Counted from the stretch's first letter, positions 35,062 through 42,850 are shown. The stretch: DNA of 49,973 nt from Clostridia bacterium (GCA_017625935.1 JAGALA010000004.1:1-49973); one strand, 5' to 3'. The notes: a model not told the origin generated them from the letters alone. Numbers and translations: made by a program.

Positions 35062-36909
35062 ATGCAAGAAAAGCTCGAATACCTTCGCAAAAAAGCCGCA
35101 TCACTTCCGTATAGACCGGGCGTCTATATTATGAAGGACAAGGGCGGCAAGGTTATCTACGTTGGCAAATCGCGCGCGCTAAAGGACCGCGTTTCTCAAT
35201 ATTTTCACCTTTCCTCCGATGCCAATGTCAAAACCGTCAGAATGGTTTCGCAAATTGACGATTTTGATACGATTCTTTGTGACACGGAAATGGAAGCGTT
35301 GGCGCTTGAAAACGTAAAAATCAAGCAGTATAACCCCAAATACAATATTTTATTAAAGGATGCAAAATCCTATCCCTACATCAAATTAACGCTGAATGAG
35401 CCATATCCACGTGTTCTAATGACAAGAAAAAGAGAGCTTGACGGCGCAAAATATTTCGGGCCGTATTCAGGCACCTCGACTGTTTATTCGGTTATTTCCA
35501 CGCTTGAGCGCATTTTTGGAATTCCCAAGTGCAAGCACTCCTTCCCACGCGATATAGGAAAGGTGCGCCCGTGCATATATAAGCAAATGGGCAGATGCGC
35601 CTCACCCTGTGACGGCACAATTTCACAAAGCGAATACTATTTTCTTATGGAATGTGCCGCGGATGTATTACGCGGAAATATTAAAAAAGCCGTTGACACC
35701 TTAACAAGCCAAATGCTGGAATGTGCGGAAAACGAAAGGTTTGAGGAGGCGGCAAGATGCCGTGACGGCATTAATTCCCTTAAGCAGCTGCGCGAGAGGC
35801 AAAAGGTCATCGGCTCACCAAACGATGAGTACGATATTATCGCGGTGTATAGCGATGAGCTAACCACAAGCATTTCCGTTTTCTACGTTAGAAGCGGTAT
35901 AATCAGCGATTTTGATTCCTTCGTTTACGGCGCGTACGAGCTTTCGGTTGGTGATACCTTTGAATATATGACCCCGTTTATCACCGAGCTTTATTCCGTG
36001 CGCGAATATATTCCGAAGGAAATTCTCGTTTCGTTTGATTATGGCGACGAGGAAAAAGCACTCGCCTGCGAATATATAAGCAAGCTTGCAAAAAGGAACG
36101 TGACAATTCGCACCCCGCAAAAGGGCGATATGAAAAAAATGTGCGACCTCGTTTACGATAACGCCAAGGAGCAGGCAAAGCAGTATAAAAAGAATACCGA
36201 GGAGGATTCTAAGGTGCTGATAAGGCTCAGCGAGCTTTTAGCGCTTGACTGTGTGCCCGAAAGAATAGAGGCGTACGATATTTCCAACCTCGGTAGCGAG
36301 CATATCACGGGCGGTATGGTGGTCAGTGAAAACGGCAAGCTTAAAAAGAGCGACTACCGCACCTTCAAAATCAAAAACCAAGACGGCGCCGATGACTATT
36401 CAGCTATGAGAGAGGTTATTTCGCGCCGTATAGAGCACTTAAGCGACCGAGAGGGCAGCTTCGCAAATATGCCCGACCTTATTTTGCTTGACGGCGGTGA
36501 AGCGCACGTGTCCGTTATCAAAGCGTTATTTAACGAGCTTGGCGTCCAAATTCCCGTTTTCGGTATGGTAAAGGACGAGCATCATAAAACAAGAACGCTT
36601 GTGACGGAAAATGAGGAAATCAGCATAGCCAAGGAACAAGCCGTGTTCGTTTTCCTATACAAGCTTCAGGAAGAGGTGCATAGATACACAGTATCTAAAA
36701 TGGACAACGCAAAGCGCAAAACACTTAAAAAATCCTACCTTGAAAATATAGACGGCATCGGCAAATCAAAGGCAAGGGCGCTTCTTTCACACTTCAAAAC
36801 CTTAAGCGCACTTAGGGAAGCAACCGCCGATGAAATAAGCAAGGTCAAGGGTATATCGCAAAAAAACGCAAGCGATATAGTAGATTTTTTCAAAGGAGAT
36901 AACGAATGA
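35062..36909 (+). CDS. uvrC: Excinuclease ABC subunit C
   Basis: A 615-residue nucleotide excision repair nuclease that makes both incisions around UvrB-marked lesions. The N-terminal GIY-YIG domain has GVYIMKDKGGKVIYVGKS; a UVR motif (NERFEEAARCRDGI) is near 215; the RNase H-like domain has EAYDISNLGSEHITGGMVV and LILLDGGEAHV; tandem helix-hairpin-helix motifs close it (IDGIGKSKARALLSHF). All four domains are in the usual order and length. AGGAGGAG lies 7 nt upstream. The stop overlaps the rsmD start (ATGA), starting a three-gene operon. Confidence 0.96.
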   Translation: MQEKLEYLRKKAASLPYRPGVYIMKDKGGKVIYVGKSRALKDRVSQYFHLSSDANVKTVRMVSQIDDFDTILCDTEMEALALENVKIKQYNPKYNILLKDAKSYPYIKLTLNEPYPRVLMTRKRELDGAKYFGPYSGTSTVYSVISTLERIFGIPKCKHSFPRDIGKVRPCIYKQMGRCASPCDGTISQSEYYFLMECAADVLRGNIKKAVDTLTSQMLECAENERFEEAARCRDGINSLKQLRERQKVIGSPNDEYDIIAVYSDELTTSISVFYVRSGIISDFDSFVYGAYELSVGDTFEYMTPFITELYSVREYIPKEILVSFDYGDEEKALACEYISKLAKRNVTIRTPQKGDMKKMCDLVYDNAKEQAKQYKKNTEEDSKVLIRLSELLALDCVPERIEAYDISNLGSEHITGGMVVSENGKLKKSDYRTFKIKNQDGADDYSAMREVISRRIEHLSDREGSFANMPDLILLDGGEAHVSVIKALFNELGVQIPVFGMVKDEHHKTRTLVTENEEISIAKEQAVFVFLYKLQEEVHRYTVSKMDNAKRKTLKKSYLENIDGIGKSKARALLSHFKTLSALREATADEISKVKGISQKNASDIVDFFKGDNE

Positions 36910-37469
36910 AGATTATAACAGGACTTGCCAAGGGAATGAACCTTGAAACCTTAGAGGGAGATGCAACACGTCCAACCTCACAAAGGGTAAAGGAAGCGGT
37001 TTTCTCAATGCTTCAATTTGATATCGAGGGCGCACGCGTGCTTGACTTGTTTGCGGGCTCGGGTCAGCTCGGTCTTGAAGCACTCAGCCGCGGCGCGCAA
37101 AAAGCAACGTTTTCGGATTCCTCACGTGAGGCAACGGACGTTGTTATGAGAAATGCGAAAAAATCAAAGCTTTTCGACAAATGTAGAATATCGACCTGTG
37201 ACTGTAATCAAATGATAAGAGGCATTGCAGGCAAGGAACAGTACGATATTATTTTTATAGATCCACCGTATAAGCTCGATTGCATAGATGACGTTTTAAG
37301 AAAGCTAATAAACGCAAACGCAATAGCCAAGGGCGCATTTATCGTTTGTGAAAGCGGAAAAGAGGACATTTTCGGTGGTGACGAGGAACTAAAGAGCAAA
37401 TTTACAGTACAAAAGCAAGCAAAATATTCCATAACCTACATCACCGTTTTAAGACCCTGTGAGGAATAA
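36906..37469 (+). CDS. rsmD: 16S rRNA (guanine966-N2)-methyltransferase
   Basis: A 187-residue SAM-dependent methyltransferase for G966 of 16S rRNA. Motif I is LDLFAGSGQLGLEALSRGA (around residues 45-63) and the catalytic motif IV is IFIDPPYKL near 118; the N-terminal segment GLAKGMNLETLEGDATRPT is typical of RsmD. The ATG overlaps the uvrC stop by 4 bases, and coaD follows after 3 nt; rsmD-coaD pairing is a well-known arrangement in Firmicutes. Confidence 0.95.
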   Translation: MKIITGLAKGMNLETLEGDATRPTSQRVKEAVFSMLQFDIEGARVLDLFAGSGQLGLEALSRGAQKATFSDSSREATDVVMRNAKKSKLFDKCRISTCDCNQMIRGIAGKEQYDIIFIDPPYKLDCIDDVLRKLINANAIAKGAFIVCESGKEDIFGGDEELKSKFTVQKQAKYSITYITVLRPCEE

Positions 37470-37472
37470 GAG

Positions 37473-37946
37473 ATGAAAGCAATAGTAACAGGCAGCTTTG
37501 ACCCGTTCACCCTCGGACACTATGAAATTGTCAAGCAAGCGCTGAAAAAATACGATACCGTTTACGTTGTTGCGCTCAATAACGCGGAGAAAAGCTATAT
37601 GTTTTCACTAAACGAGCGCAAAGCGATAATCGAAAAATCAATAGGTGAGCTAAGCGGTGCCATAGCCGACGCATATAACGGGCTTACCGCCGATTATATG
37701 AACAAAAACGGTATAACTCACATCGTGCGCGGTGTAAGAAACGAGCAGGACAGAGCATACGAAATAAGCCTTGCCGAAAAAATGCAGGAATTTAACCCCA
37801 AATTCCAAACCGAGCTTGTGAGCTGCCCCGAAAGCCTCGCCCACGTCAGCTCCACCGAAGCACGCAAAAGACTCCGAGAGGGCGCAAGCCTTGACGGCAT
37901 CTTGCACCCGAAAGCAATTGAATTTGTAAATAAACTAAACAAATAA
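37473..37946 (+). CDS. coaD: Phosphopantetheine adenylyltransferase
   Basis: A 157-residue nucleotidyltransferase that adds AMP to 4'-phosphopantetheine to give dephospho-CoA. The HXGH-type motif is in GSFDPFTLGHYEIV (T/H residues kept), the substrate loop is IVRGVRNEQDRAYEISLAEKM, and the C-terminal ATP-binding segment is SSTEARKRLREGASL in place of the more usual SSS.VRE. Length is the family's standard ~160. The ribosome binding site lies inside the end of rsmD (GAGGAATAAG). Last gene of uvrC-rsmD-coaD. Confidence 0.95.
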   Translation: MKAIVTGSFDPFTLGHYEIVKQALKKYDTVYVVALNNAEKSYMFSLNERKAIIEKSIGELSGAIADAYNGLTADYMNKNGITHIVRGVRNEQDRAYEISLAEKMQEFNPKFQTELVSCPESLAHVSSTEARKRLREGASLDGILHPKAIEFVNKLNK

Positions 37947-37959
37947 TCAAAGATTCACC

Positions 37960-38055
37960 GTAGGGATGACCGGTGGTCGTCCGCTTCAATCGGCACGCAC
38001 CAAACGATACCCCGTCCGCTGTCATTCTGTAGCGAAGCGATAGAATCTCGGACGG
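37960..38055. repeat. Pair of REP-like palindromes downstream of coaD
   Basis: GGATGACC-GGT-GGTCGTCC (37964-37982) and a longer stem CCGTCCG ... CGGACGG (38012-38018 / 38049-38055) that encloses TCATTCTGTAGCGAAGCG ATAGAATCTC. The inner part closely resembles the widespread TCATTCTGAGCGAAGCGAAGAATC repeat of bacterial genomes. Confidence 0.6.
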
Positions 38056-38074
38056 ATAATACAGCGAAACAAAG

Positions 38075-38112
38075 AAAACGCCACACGTTACGAAAACGTG
38101 TGGCGTTTTTTT
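38075..38112. terminator. Bidirectional terminator between coaD and the 51-residue ORF
   Basis: AACGCCACACGTT-ACGAA-AACGTGTGGCGTT, 13-bp perfect stem with A and T runs on each side, between convergent transcripts. Confidence 0.88.
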
Positions 38113-38119
38113 AGAGTGA

Positions 38120-38275
38120 TTATAGGTCATTTGTCAAGCCAAATAGCTTTGCCGCGTCAAGGATAAAGTCGGCAACTCCGTCCGATACTTGTTCTACCTT
38201 GATTTCGCCGGAGGCAGAAAGGATGTCCTCGACCTCAATGGTTATTTTTTTATATTTAGGAGCTTCGTATCTCAT
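38120..38275 (-). CDS. 51-residue small protein co-translated after the LRR protein
   Basis: A short ORF whose ATG is one base past the LRR protein's stop, with GAGGA about 5 nt upstream inside the LRR gene's last codons. It opens MRYEAPKYKKITIEVEDILS and ends AKLFGLTNDL. The pattern M-(K/R)-Y-E-x-P ... E-x-(E)-D-I-(L/I)-x-x-S-G resembles a large set of short Clostridia proteins of unknown function that I have seen next to surface proteins. No membrane segment or cysteine. The gap to the bidirectional terminator at 38075 is 8 nt. Confidence 0.6.
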   Translation of the reverse strand: MRYEAPKYKKITIEVEDILSASGEIKVEQVSDGVADFILDAAKLFGLTNDL

Positions 38276-38276
38276 T

Positions 38277-40379
38277 TTATTCCTCGTCCTTCTTTGTTAA
38301 GCTATTATATGAAACATAGCAATATTTCTCGCCGTCGACAAGTGCGCCTGCTTGAATGTATGACACATTTGTGTTTGTTTCGTTTGCTTCAAATACATAT
38401 GCGCACATTGTAAGCGTTGCTTCCATTAATTTTTCGGTAGTGAAGCCAACAAGCTTGAAATTAAACGCATTAAGCTCATAGTCACTAATTTCCTTGCTAA
38501 TTACACCACTAAGCGCTTTGCCGTTTTGGTCAATTGCCTCGCCTGTGCCAAGCGTGCTTTCAAGCGCTGCAAGCACGCCGTATTTGATAACATTGCCCGT
38601 TACTGTCTCGTACTCATTGATTGCTTCATTATTCACCTTGTAGCCGGCAGTGATGCCGCCAACGTCATACTCAGAAGCAGAGTAGCCAAGCGAAACAAAG
38701 AGCGCATCTGCCACTTCTTCCTTTGTCGCACCGCAAGCGCACTCAACCACCTTAACGCCAGCCGCCGCAAAGTCGTCATAAACAATGCCTGTTACCTTGT
38801 CGTAGTCGTGAGCTACCTTTTGTATGCCGCACTCCGAGCAAACCTGAACGCAGTTTTCATCCTTTTCGCTCCATACGCCAGCATCCGCCTCGTGTGAGTG
38901 CTTGGAATATACGTTGTACGTGTCAACCTTGCCGTTGTAAAGAACGTTCAAGGTTGTTACGTTTGTGAAATTGTCTGTAACGTAATTACCGATTTCTGTG
39001 ATTTCAGGGTTTATTGCTACGGTGGTTGCGTAAGTTGATATCCAACCAGTTCCATGTAGGTAAGTAACACTAGAAGCTATAGTTGATGAATCAATTATAA
39101 CAAATTTCAAATTGAGGCAATAACGAAAAGCGTAATCGCTTATATTTTGTACACTTTCTGGGATTTTTATCGTTGTTAAATTTCTACACTCTTCAAAAGC
39201 ATACATTCCTATGCTTGTTACGCTATCAGGAATCTCAATATTGCTTAAACTACTACAGCCATAAAAAGCAGAATATCCAATGCTTTCTATGCCATCAGGA
39301 ATAAATACATTAGTTAAACTTTTGCAACCGTAAAAGGCACAATTTTCAATGTTTGTTATACTATTTGGTATCACAACATCAGTTAAATTTGCGAAATTAT
39401 AAAAAGTAAATTTTAATGTTGTGACATCGTTTGGTATGGAAACTTCTGTTATAGGGCTACTGTTTGACAACACAGTTCCGCCATAATAAGCGGGATTTGA
39501 CTGAGCACCGTCAAAATATATTCTGCACCAAGCAAGTATATCGACAATATGTATCTCTTTTAAGTTTGAGCAATACGAGAATGCAGAATTTCCTATACTT
39601 GTAACGCTTCTTGGAATTTCTATGCTTGCTAAGTTGCTACATCCGGCAAAAGCATTGCTTCCTATGCTTGTAACACTGTCGGGGACTTCAACGCTTGTTA
39701 GACTGCTACAATTATAAAAAGCATAATCTCCAATGCTTGTTACGCTATTTGGAATATTAACGCTTGTTAGGGAAGTGCAACCTTCAAAAGTTCTTTCGAT
39801 TTTTTCAACATCACTTGGAATTGTTACTTCAGTAACAGGACTTCCGTTTAGATATAATGATTTACTGTATTGAACAGGATTGCAAGATGAATGCTTAAAA
39901 TCAATTCTGCACCAAGCATCTATGTCAGTAATGTGTACTTCTTTTAAACTTGAGCATCCATTAAAAGAATTTTGTCCGATAGCTTCGATGCTAGCAGGAA
40001 TAGTAACACTTGTCAAATATTTACATTTGTTAAAAGCGCCTTCACCTATGTTTGTAACGCCGCTCTTGATAATCAAAGAGCTTATGTTATCAGACAATGA
40101 AATCCACGGAGTCATATAAACACCTAAACCTGGAGAATAAATATCTTTCATATTTCCACTACCCGAAATCACGAGCGTGTACATGCCCTCATTCTCGGGA
40201 TCGTTATAAAGGTTTGCAACAACGTTATCATTCGCCGTTGCCGAGATGTCCCAAGTTTCAACAGGTTCGCCAAGGTCGGCGGTTGCGTCAACTTCCTCAG
40301 CACTAACGCAAAGCGCGAAGCCGAGCAAAAGCGCAAGAGCAAACACAAGGGACAAAATTGTTAGTTTTCGTTTGTTCAT
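38277..40379 (-). CDS. Secreted BspA-like leucine-rich repeat protein
   Basis: A 700-residue surface/secreted protein. A signal peptide covers residues 1-~31 (MNKRKLTILSLVFALALLLG, then CVSA cleavage region). Residues ~70-480 hold many LRR_5 (BspA/TpLRR-type) repeats of the form (I/V)P-(D/N)SVTSIG-x-x-AF-x-(G/N)CSSL. A short cysteine-containing block (ENCVQVCSECGIQKVAHDY, then VVECACGATKEE) at ~515-558 is followed by a ~140-residue C-terminal domain starting LFVSLGYS that also occurs in the metallophosphoesterase at 45736-48846. BspA-like proteins are implicated in adhesion; the ligand is unknown. No LPXTG anchor or dockerin is visible. The start at 40379 has AAAGGAG 7 nt upstream. Divergent from xre with operator-like sites between. 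Confidence 0.9.
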   Translation of the reverse strand: MNKRKLTILSLVFALALLLGFALCVSAEEVDATADLGEPVETWDISATANDNVVANLYNDPENEGMYTLVISGSGNMKDIYSPGLGVYMTPWISLSDNISSLIIKSGVTNIGEGAFNKCKYLTSVTIPASIEAIGQNSFNGCSSLKEVHITDIDAWCRIDFKHSSCNPVQYSKSLYLNGSPVTEVTIPSDVEKIERTFEGCTSLTSVNIPNSVTSIGDYAFYNCSSLTSVEVPDSVTSIGSNAFAGCSNLASIEIPRSVTSIGNSAFSYCSNLKEIHIVDILAWCRIYFDGAQSNPAYYGGTVLSNSSPITEVSIPNDVTTLKFTFYNFANLTDVVIPNSITNIENCAFYGCKSLTNVFIPDGIESIGYSAFYGCSSLSNIEIPDSVTSIGMYAFEECRNLTTIKIPESVQNISDYAFRYCLNLKFVIIDSSTIASSVTYLHGTGWISTYATTVAINPEITEIGNYVTDNFTNVTTLNVLYNGKVDTYNVYSKHSHEADAGVWSEKDENCVQVCSECGIQKVAHDYDKVTGIVYDDFAAAGVKVVECACGATKEEVADALFVSLGYSASEYDVGGITAGYKVNNEAINEYETVTGNVIKYGVLAALESTLGTGEAIDQNGKALSGVISKEISDYELNAFNFKLVGFTTEKLMEATLTMCAYVFEANETNTNVSYIQAGALVDGEKYCYVSYNSLTKKDEE

Positions 40380-40415
40380 TTTCTTTCTCCTTTGAATATA
40401 TTTCAAATTGTTGTA

Positions 40416-40456
40416 TATAGTACTAAAAGATACTATACGAAATATATTATAGTACT
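40416..40456. promoter_or_regulatory. Three TATAGTA(C/T)-type operator-like motifs in the LRR/xre divergent region
   Basis: TATAGTACTA (40416-40425, plus strand), GTATAGTATC (40429-40438, minus strand) and TATAGTACT (40448-40456, plus strand, overlapping the LRR -10 box). The spacing and sequence similarity suggest binding sites for the adjacent XRE regulator. Inference from position; no binding data. Confidence 0.5.
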
Positions 40457-40474
40457 TTTAAGTTCTTAAGTCAA
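40446..40474 (-). promoter_or_regulatory. Sigma-A promoter of the LRR protein
   Basis: TTGACT-N17-TATAAT on the minus strand, 67 nt before the LRR start; its -10 overlaps an operator-like motif. Confidence 0.75.
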
Positions 40475-40521
40475 TAGTATTTATAAATTCTATGATAATA
40501 TTTTTATGGGAGGAATCACAT

Positions 40522-40743
40522 ATGAATTATTATCAAAGACTAAAGGACTTAAGAGAGGATCACGATTTAAAGCAGGAAACCGTAGCAAAAATCCTTGGCA
40601 TACAACAGACACAGTACAGCAGATATGAAAGAGGAGTACAAATGATGGGAGTGGACAAATACATCATTTTAGCCAAGTATTATAACGTCTCCCTCGACTA
40701 TATTTTAGGAATCAGAAAAGAGCCCGACCGTTTAGACAGATAA
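40522..40743 (+). CDS. XRE-family (Cro/CI-type) transcriptional regulator
   Basis: A 73-residue single-domain helix-turn-helix protein: RLKDLREDHDLKQETVAKIL then GIQQTQYSRYERGVQMM and LAKYYNVSLDYILGI, i.e. five helices of a Cro/CI fold with nothing else attached. Such small proteins act as dimeric repressors. The start at 40522 has GGAGG 8 nt upstream; a longer frame beginning at 40492 adds residues unlike the family. It is divergent from the LRR gene across 142 bp, and the TATAGTAC repeats there are its likely operators. Confidence 0.85.
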   Translation: MNYYQRLKDLREDHDLKQETVAKILGIQQTQYSRYERGVQMMGVDKYIILAKYYNVSLDYILGIRKEPDRLDR

Positions 40744-40755
40744 TATTTTTAACAT

Positions 40756-40788
40756 AAAAGCAGAATTTCGTCACGAAATTCTGCTTTT
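40756..40788. terminator. Terminator of the xre gene
   Basis: GCAGAATTTCG-TCA-CGAAATTCTGC flanked by A and T runs, 12 nt after the stop. Nearly identical to the hairpin at 13237-13272, which also precedes a copy of the 196-bp repeat. Confidence 0.85.
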
Positions 40789-40814
40789 ATTCTAAGAGAT
40801 CCCCAAAACTCCCG

Positions 40815-41010
40815 AGGGTAGGCAGATTAAGAGCAGAAATCGTCGATTTTTAAGCGTCGGCGTACTTGCGTACGGTAGAGCAAAAATCGTCGATAATAAA
40901 CCACACCACGGAGAAAAACGGAGTTTTTCAACCTTTTTTTCAAACGATCACAGATTAACTATTGTTTTGAATTATTTGTGGTTTATGATTATGCCTTAAT
41001 GTGTCACCCT
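40815..41010 (+). repeat. Structured dispersed repeat, copy 2 (~196 bp)
   Basis: Same layout as copy 1: AGGGTAGGCAGATTAAG start, AATCGTCGATTTTT stem capped by CGTAC-TTGC-GTACG, TAAACCACAC ... TTGTGGTTTA enclosing GAAAAAC-GGA-GTTTTTC, and the end CTTAATGTGTCACCCT. Sequence upstream (terminator hairpin, then CTCCCGAGGGT) is also similar to copy 1, so the mobile unit may be longer. No ORF. This and the serpin promoter account for most of the 434-bp gap between xre and the serpin gene. Confidence 0.8.
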
Positions 41011-41027
41011 CTGTATAAAAATGAAAA

Positions 41028-41056
41028 TTTACACAAAGTTTATTTTATACTAAAAC
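41028..41056 (+). promoter_or_regulatory. Possible promoter of the serpin gene
   Basis: TTTACA-N17-TAAAAC, about 120 nt before the start. A TAAAAT at 41065 is an alternative -10 with no good -35. Confidence 0.4.
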
Positions 41057-41177
41057 ACTTGTGGTAAAATAAATATAGAAAATTTCAAAAATTGTTCCAA
41101 AATTTCTAAAAAATACCGACATAGTTAGTGAAGACACAAAAATGCTTCAAAAAAAGCAAATAAACGGAGGTATATTT

Positions 41178-42437
41178 ATGAAAAAATCAAAAGCACTTCT
41201 TGCCGTTGTCAGCATACTTATTTTGTGCATTATGACGGTGAATTTATCAAGCTGCGGCGCAAAAATTCACGCAAAGGATTTAATGGACGGAGTAACGCCA
41301 AGGAACGTTGAAAAATCCGAAAACCTCAGCCAAAGCAGCCAAGACGTCACCGATTTTGCAATTCGCCTTTTCAAGGAAGCAAACGAAAACGGAGAAAACA
41401 CGTTAATTTCCCCATTGTCCGTTTTGTGTGCCCTTGCAATGACCGCAAACGGCGCTGAGGGCGAAACACTCACGCAAATGGAAAGCGTGCTTGGTATGAG
41501 CGTAGAGGAGCTAAATCTTTACCTTTACACCTACGTAAACTCCTTGCCAGAGGGAGAGAAGTACAAGCTCAGCTTGGCAAACTCAATTTGGTTCACCGAC
41601 GATGCGCGGTTCAACGTAAGTAGGGACTTTTTGCAAGCAAATGCGGACTATTACGGCGCCGACGTTTACAAAGCACCCTTCAATAAACAGACAATGCGTG
41701 ATATAAACAACTGGGTGAAAAACGAAACCGACGGAATGATCCCCAAGGTGCTTGACGAAATTCCCGAGGAAGCAATAATGTACCTTATAAACGCGCTTGC
41801 CTTCGAGGCGGAATGGAACGAAATTTACGAAAAGAATCAAGTGCGCGACCGCATCTTCACCAAGGAAAATGGCGAGGAGCAGGAAGTAAAGCTGATGTAT
41901 AGCACCGAGGGCAGATATTTAGAGGACGAAAACGCCACAGGATTTATCAAATACTATAAGGGCAGTGAGTATGCATTCGTTGCGCTCCTGCCAAACGAGG
42001 GAACAACGGTCGCTGAGTACCTAAGCACACTAAACGGCACATCATTAAACGCTCTTTTATCGGGTGCAGAGCGCAGAACCGTCGAAACGGCTATGCCGAA
42101 ATTTGAAACCGAATTTGAAACAGAAATGTCCGACATTCTCATTTCAATGGGCATGCCCAATGCCTTTGACCCCGAGTTATCCGACTTTGACGGTGTTGGC
42201 ACGTGGCAGGACGGAAGCATTTATATAGGCAACGTAATTCACAAAACCCATATTGAGGTTGGAGAAAAGGGAACAAAGGCAGGCGCAGTAACATCTATAC
42301 AGTTAGACGGCGCTACCTCAGCAGGACCGATCGAGGTAAAAACGGTTTACCTCGACAGACCCTTTGTCTATATGCTCATCGATTGCGAAAACAACATTCC
42401 ATTCTTTATCGGCACAATGATGGATGTAAACGGATAA
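41178..42437 (+). CDS. Serpin-family lipoprotein (serine protease inhibitor)
   Basis: A 419-residue serpin with a lipoprotein signal: basic start, hydrophobic stretch, lipobox LSSC with Cys26, so it is lipid-anchored outside the membrane. The serpin fold follows: FAIRLFKEANENGENTLISPLS near residue 58, NSIWF, NWVKNETDGMIPKVL, LINALAFEAEW, FIKYYKGSEYAFVALLP, and the hinge EVGEKGTKAGAVTS with the signature DRPFVYMLIDCENNIPFFIG. The hinge has small residues needed for an inhibitory serpin. Counting 17 residues from the hinge Glu puts P1 at Ala with Thr next, hinting at elastase-like targets, but the loop is longer than in antitrypsin, so the P1 call is uncertain. GGAGG lies 7 nt upstream of the start. 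Confidence 0.93.
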   Translation: MKKSKALLAVVSILILCIMTVNLSSCGAKIHAKDLMDGVTPRNVEKSENLSQSSQDVTDFAIRLFKEANENGENTLISPLSVLCALAMTANGAEGETLTQMESVLGMSVEELNLYLYTYVNSLPEGEKYKLSLANSIWFTDDARFNVSRDFLQANADYYGADVYKAPFNKQTMRDINNWVKNETDGMIPKVLDEIPEEAIMYLINALAFEAEWNEIYEKNQVRDRIFTKENGEEQEVKLMYSTEGRYLEDENATGFIKYYKGSEYAFVALLPNEGTTVAEYLSTLNGTSLNALLSGAERRTVETAMPKFETEFETEMSDILISMGMPNAFDPELSDFDGVGTWQDGSIYIGNVIHKTHIEVGEKGTKAGAVTSIQLDGATSAGPIEVKTVYLDRPFVYMLIDCENNIPFFIGTMMDVNG

Positions 42438-42439
42438 AA

Positions 42440-42473
42440 TAAAACCCTCGCTCATAGTGTGCGAGGGTTTTTC
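42440..42473 (+). terminator. Terminator of the serpin gene
   Basis: AAAACCCTCGC ... GCGAGGGTTTTT hairpin directly after the stop codon. Confidence 0.88.
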
Positions 42474-42514
42474 AAAATCCCTAAAAAACCAGAATCAGCG
42501 ATACATTTCCTCGC

Positions 42515-42631
42515 GGAAATGAGTTGCACCGAGGTGCTTACAAGCGAGCTTGACGCCCCTTTCGTCGCACTTGCGCACTCTATTCGCGGCACGTAGCGAG
42601 CAGAGTTCGAACCACCTAATTCACTTCAGCA
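42515..42631 (+). repeat. tRNA-like structured repeat unit 1
   Basis: A ~117-nt unit of successive hairpins: GCACC-GA-GGTGC, CAAGC-GA-GCTTG, GACG...CGTC, then ACTCTATTCGC ... GCGAGCAGAGT, ending TTCGAACC-like T-loop and TTC ACTTC A. The first bases GAAATGA can pair with TCACTTC near the 3' end with one mismatch, as an acceptor stem would, but no anticodon arm can be assigned. It shares about 30 contiguous bases (GCGCACTCTATTCGCG and the following hairpin) with unit 2. The orientation is inferred from the 3' T-loop-like sequence. Confidence 0.5.
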
Positions 42632-42660
42632 AAAAAGGACACCCAAAGGTGTCCTTTTTT
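42631..42660. terminator. Terminator hairpin between the two tRNA-like units
   Basis: AAAAAAGGACACC-CAAA-GGTGTCCTTTTTT, perfect stem with A6 and T6 on the sides, functional in both directions. Confidence 0.85.
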
Positions 42661-42691
42661 GCTGGCGGAGAAACAGAGAGGCATTCCCACA

Positions 42692-42808
42692 GGAGAATGA
42701 GTCACAACGAGCCTTACGCTTGCAAGCAGACGACGGCTTTCGTTGGACTTGCGCACTCTATTCGCGACACGTCGCGAGCAGAGTCGAATCTCGTCCAATT
42801 CTGCACCA
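42692..42808 (+). repeat. tRNA-like structured repeat unit 2
   Basis: Homologous to unit 1 (CACTCTATTCGCGACACGTC, then GCGAGCAGAGT) and ends GAGTCGAATCTCG, then AATTCTGCACCA, i.e. a T-loop-like sequence followed by an acceptor-like strand, discriminator A and CCA. GGAGAAT at its start pairs with ATTCTGC with one mismatch. On the opposite strand the preceding 42663-42690 (TGGCGGAGAAACAGAGAGGC) looks like a diverged tRNA-Ser 3' end. Not a canonical tRNA. Confidence 0.5.
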
Positions 42809-42814
42809 ATATAA

Positions 42815-42850
42815 AATAAACAGGAACACGAAAATGTGTCCCTGTTTATT
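42815..42850. terminator. Terminator of tRNA-Ser (bidirectional)
   Basis: AATAAACAGG(A)ACAC-GAAAAT-GTGT(C)CCTGTTTATT, long stem flush with the encoded CCA of the tRNA on the minus strand. Confidence 0.85.

Noticed and set aside
37960..38055. A protein-coding gene in the gap after coaD
   Set aside because: The stretch is made of REP-like palindromes, and the possible frames are broken by them.
42755..42800. A second functional tRNA at the core of unit 2
   Set aside because: There is no believable anticodon arm and the variable region is a long hairpin, so only a tRNA-like remnant or RNA of another kind can be supported.
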